Assembly (NCBI GenBank): GCA_035526585.1
Contig: DATLCC010000122.1
Span: forward strand, 1-6,180
From: JAJPHT01 sp035526585
GTDB lineage: Archaea > Thermoplasmatota > SW-10-69-26 > JACQPN01 > JAJPHT01
Length of the DNA: 6,180 nucleotides
Reading direction: 5' to 3'
Every line of letters starts with the position of its first letter. The first letter of the stretch is position 1. The translations under genes and the position numbers were made by a program. This document shows, one piece after another, positions 5,005 to 6,180 of this stretch. Below the pieces are notes generated by a model, which did no database searches, had not been told where the DNA came from, and worked only from the letters and a program-made list of their open reading frames with translations.

Positions 5005-5689
5005 AATCGACCCGCACGCGCAGCGTCACGACGCCCGGGATCGACGCCTCCAGCACGTCGCCCGCCTTGCACGCCCCCACGCCCGCGGGCGTCCCGGTCG
5101 CGACGAGGTCGCCCGGCGCGAGCGTCATGAAGCGAGAGATGTACGAGAGGATCTTCGGGACGCTGTGGATCATGTCCGCGCAGCGCGCGTGTTGCCGCAG
5201 CTCCCCGTTGACGAGGAGCCGCAGCTCCATCTTGTCCCACGCGGGCGCGGCGCCGGAGGGCACGACCTCGCTCACGGGGCCGAACGTGTCGATCCCCTTG
5301 GAGAGCGTCCAGGGCATCCCGGTCTTCTTGGCCTCGGCCTGCAGGTCGCGAGCCGTCATGTCGAGGAACACGGCGTACCCGAGCACGGCGCGCATCGCTT
5401 CCTCCTCGCTCGCGTCGTGCAGCGGCGCGCCGAGGACGACCGCGAGCTCCGTCTCCCAGTGCACGTTCGCGACCCCTTTCGGGATGCGGATGGCGCCGCC
5501 GTCCGCCACGAGGCACGACGTCGGCTTCAGGAAGACGACCGGGTCGCCCGGCGGCTTCACGTCGCCCGCGGCGCCGGAGCCCAGCGCGCCCTGCATCTCG
5601 CGGCGGTGCTCCTCGTAGTTCTTCGCCACCGCGACGATCTTCCCGGCGGGGAGGGGCGCGCGCCCGCGCACCGAGAGCTGGAACGTCAT
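5003..5689 (-). CDS. Fumarylacetoacetate hydrolase-family protein (FAHD1-like)
   Basis: This 228-residue protein matches the short FAHD1/YcgM branch of the FAH superfamily, which cleaves or decarboxylates 2-oxo acids such as acylpyruvates and oxaloacetate using a divalent metal. It shows KIVAVAKNYEEHRREM (17-32), with His28 and Glu31 at the spacing of the FAHD1 catalytic dyad. VFLKPTS (52-58) follows, then the metal ligands Glu79 and Glu81 in HWETELAVV and Asp110 in FLDMTARDLQ. The substrate loop is GMPWTLSKG (124-132) with Lys131, and the C-terminal segment is GDLVATGTPAGVG (193-205). All key residues are present, so an active enzyme is expected. The likely activity is oxaloacetate decarboxylase/acylpyruvase; a role in aromatic degradation is possible, but no pathway partner is visible. 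The ATG at 5689 fits the homology and lies 24 nt from a palindromic promoter shared with the divergent gene. Confidence 0.93.
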   Translation of the reverse strand: MTFQLSVRGRAPLPAGKIVAVAKNYEEHRREMQGALGSGAAGDVKPPGDPVVFLKPTSCLVADGGAIRIPKGVANVHWETELAVVLGAPLHDASEEEAMRAVLGYAVFLDMTARDLQAEAKKTGMPWTLSKGIDTFGPVSEVVPSGAAPAWDKMELRLLVNGELRQHARCADMIHSVPKILSYISRFMTLAPGDLVATGTPAGVGACKAGDVLEASIPGVVTLRVRVD

Positions 5690-5713
5690 GGCGCGCCCAC
5701 CGAGGGCGTGATG

Positions 5714-5724
5714 AAAAGGCTTTT
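5714..5724. promoter_or_regulatory. Shared bidirectional promoter palindrome
   Basis: AAAAGGCTTTT is a perfect inverted repeat with a one-base centre, in the 59-nt gap between two divergent genes. Exactly 24 nt separate it from the ATG at 5689 (minus) and 24 nt from the GTG at 5749 (plus). That spacing puts it about 30 nt from each start, where an archaeal TATA element serves a leaderless mRNA, and neither start has a clear Shine-Dalgarno. The symmetry also supports both start choices. Confidence 0.68.
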
Positions 5725-5748
5725 GCCGCTCCCTGGCCGACCCTTCCC

Positions 5749-6180
5749 GTGGACCTGACGGTCATCGGGGCGAGCTCGCGCTACCTCGCGCCGCTTGGCG
5801 CGGGCAGCTCGTACCTCGTGACCGAGGGCTCGACGCGGATCCTTCTCGACTGCGGGAATGGCACCTCGATCCGGCTCGGCCATGAGCTGCAGGACGAGCC
5901 TTTGTCGGCCGTCGTCGTGAGCCACTTCCACCTCGACACCGTGTCGGACCTCTTCCCGGTCGCGCAGGCGCTCGCGCTCCAGACGCCGATCTTCGTGCCC
6001 GAGGGCGCGCGGCCGAAGCTCCAGCAGCTCATGAAGACGTACGGCATCGACCGCCCGACGCGCGAGCGCACGCTCCTCGAAGGCGTCTCGCGCGTCTCGC
6101 ACAAGCAGGTCGGGAGCGTCAAGCTCACGTTCGAGCGCAGCGCGCACGGCTGCCCCGGCGTCGCGGTGCGCCTCGAAGGC
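5749..6180 (+). CDS. Metallo-beta-lactamase-fold hydrolase, N-terminal part
   Basis: The window holds the first 144 codons; the gene runs off the right edge. It has the RNase Z-like MBL opening: VIGASSRY (5-12), GAGSSYLV (17-24), then TRILLDCGNG (29-38), followed by VVVSHFHLDTVSDL (55-68). This corresponds to the HxHxDH metal motif, but the last His is Thr64, leaving His59, His61 and Asp63. His133 in SAHG is probably the next metal ligand. Possible roles are tRNA 3' processing (relevant for a tRNA without encoded CCA) or a general hydrolase; the altered motif argues against assuming canonical two-metal catalysis. GTG at 5749 is the chosen start because the fold begins immediately after it and the promoter palindrome lies 24 nt upstream. 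Confidence 0.82.
   Translation, partial: MDLTVIGASSRYLAPLGAGSSYLVTEGSTRILLDCGNGTSIRLGHELQDEPLSAVVVSHFHLDTVSDLFPVAQALALQTPIFVPEGARPKLQQLMKTYGIDRPTRERTLLEGVSRVSHKQVGSVKLTFERSAHGCPGVAVRLEG

Noticed and set aside
4016..5758. A 580-codon plus-strand open frame across the GINS and FAH genes
   Set aside because: Antisense shadow of two genes with clear family motifs; the predicted protein is Arg/Ala/His-rich repeats and passes straight through the long inverted repeat.
4161..5765. A 534-codon minus-strand open frame overlapping FAH and GINS in another frame
   Set aside because: Out-of-frame shadow of the true minus-strand genes, with no recognisable domain.
1..6180. CRISPR array, defence system, prophage or insertion sequence
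   Set aside because: No regularly spaced repeats, Cas or toxin-antitoxin genes, integrase or transposase are encoded. The only mobile-element hints are the tRNA remnant and the 4864-5004 inverted repeat, neither sufficient on its own.

Overview
The window looks like a GC-rich archaeal chromosome, not a bacterial one. The best evidence is the minus-strand gene at 3974-4783. It has the two-domain layout of archaeal Gins51/Gins15 (helical A domain, Pro/Ala-rich linker, C-terminal B domain). Further support comes from several start codons that lack a Shine-Dalgarno sequence but have a TATA-like or palindromic element centred about 30 nt upstream, as expected for leaderless archaeal transcripts. 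A high-GC member of the Thermoplasmatota or a related euryarchaeal lineage is my guess; nothing here fixes the taxon.

Layout. 1-306: a minus-strand tRNA-Arg(UCG) with its promoter, followed by a decayed partial second copy of the same tRNA. 307-2960 (+): a Dcd/Dut-family nucleotide enzyme, a YkgJ-type cysteine-cluster protein overlapping it by ATGA, full-length bifunctional PurH (last two steps of IMP synthesis), and a 56-residue eight-cysteine protein 5 nt after purH. These are closely spaced and could form one nucleotide-metabolism/metal-binding transcription unit. 2961-3057: an intergenic stretch with competing inverted repeats. 3058-3285 (+): a small heavy-metal-associated-like domain with only one cysteine. 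3254-3421: a dense run of stem-loops starting on that gene's stop codon and containing a T6 tract. 3480-3872 (+): an unrecognised acidic 130-residue protein with its own palindromic upstream element. 3873-3973: convergent spacer.

3974-5689 (-): Gins51, a subunit of the replicative helicase complex, lies downstream of a FAHD1-type fumarylacetoacetate hydrolase-family enzyme. The 219-nt gap between them holds a long nested inverted repeat. 5749-6180 (+): the first 144 codons of a metallo-beta-lactamase-fold protein, divergent from the FAH gene. The two divergent starts share a short palindrome, AAAAGGCTTTT, exactly 24 nt from each start codon.

I see no CRISPR array, rRNA, transposase or other complete mobile element. 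The most unusual signals are the equidistant bidirectional promoter, the 141-nt nested hairpin, the structured interval after the HMA-like gene, the tRNA remnant, and substituted active-site residues in the Dcd-like and metallo-beta-lactamase-like proteins.
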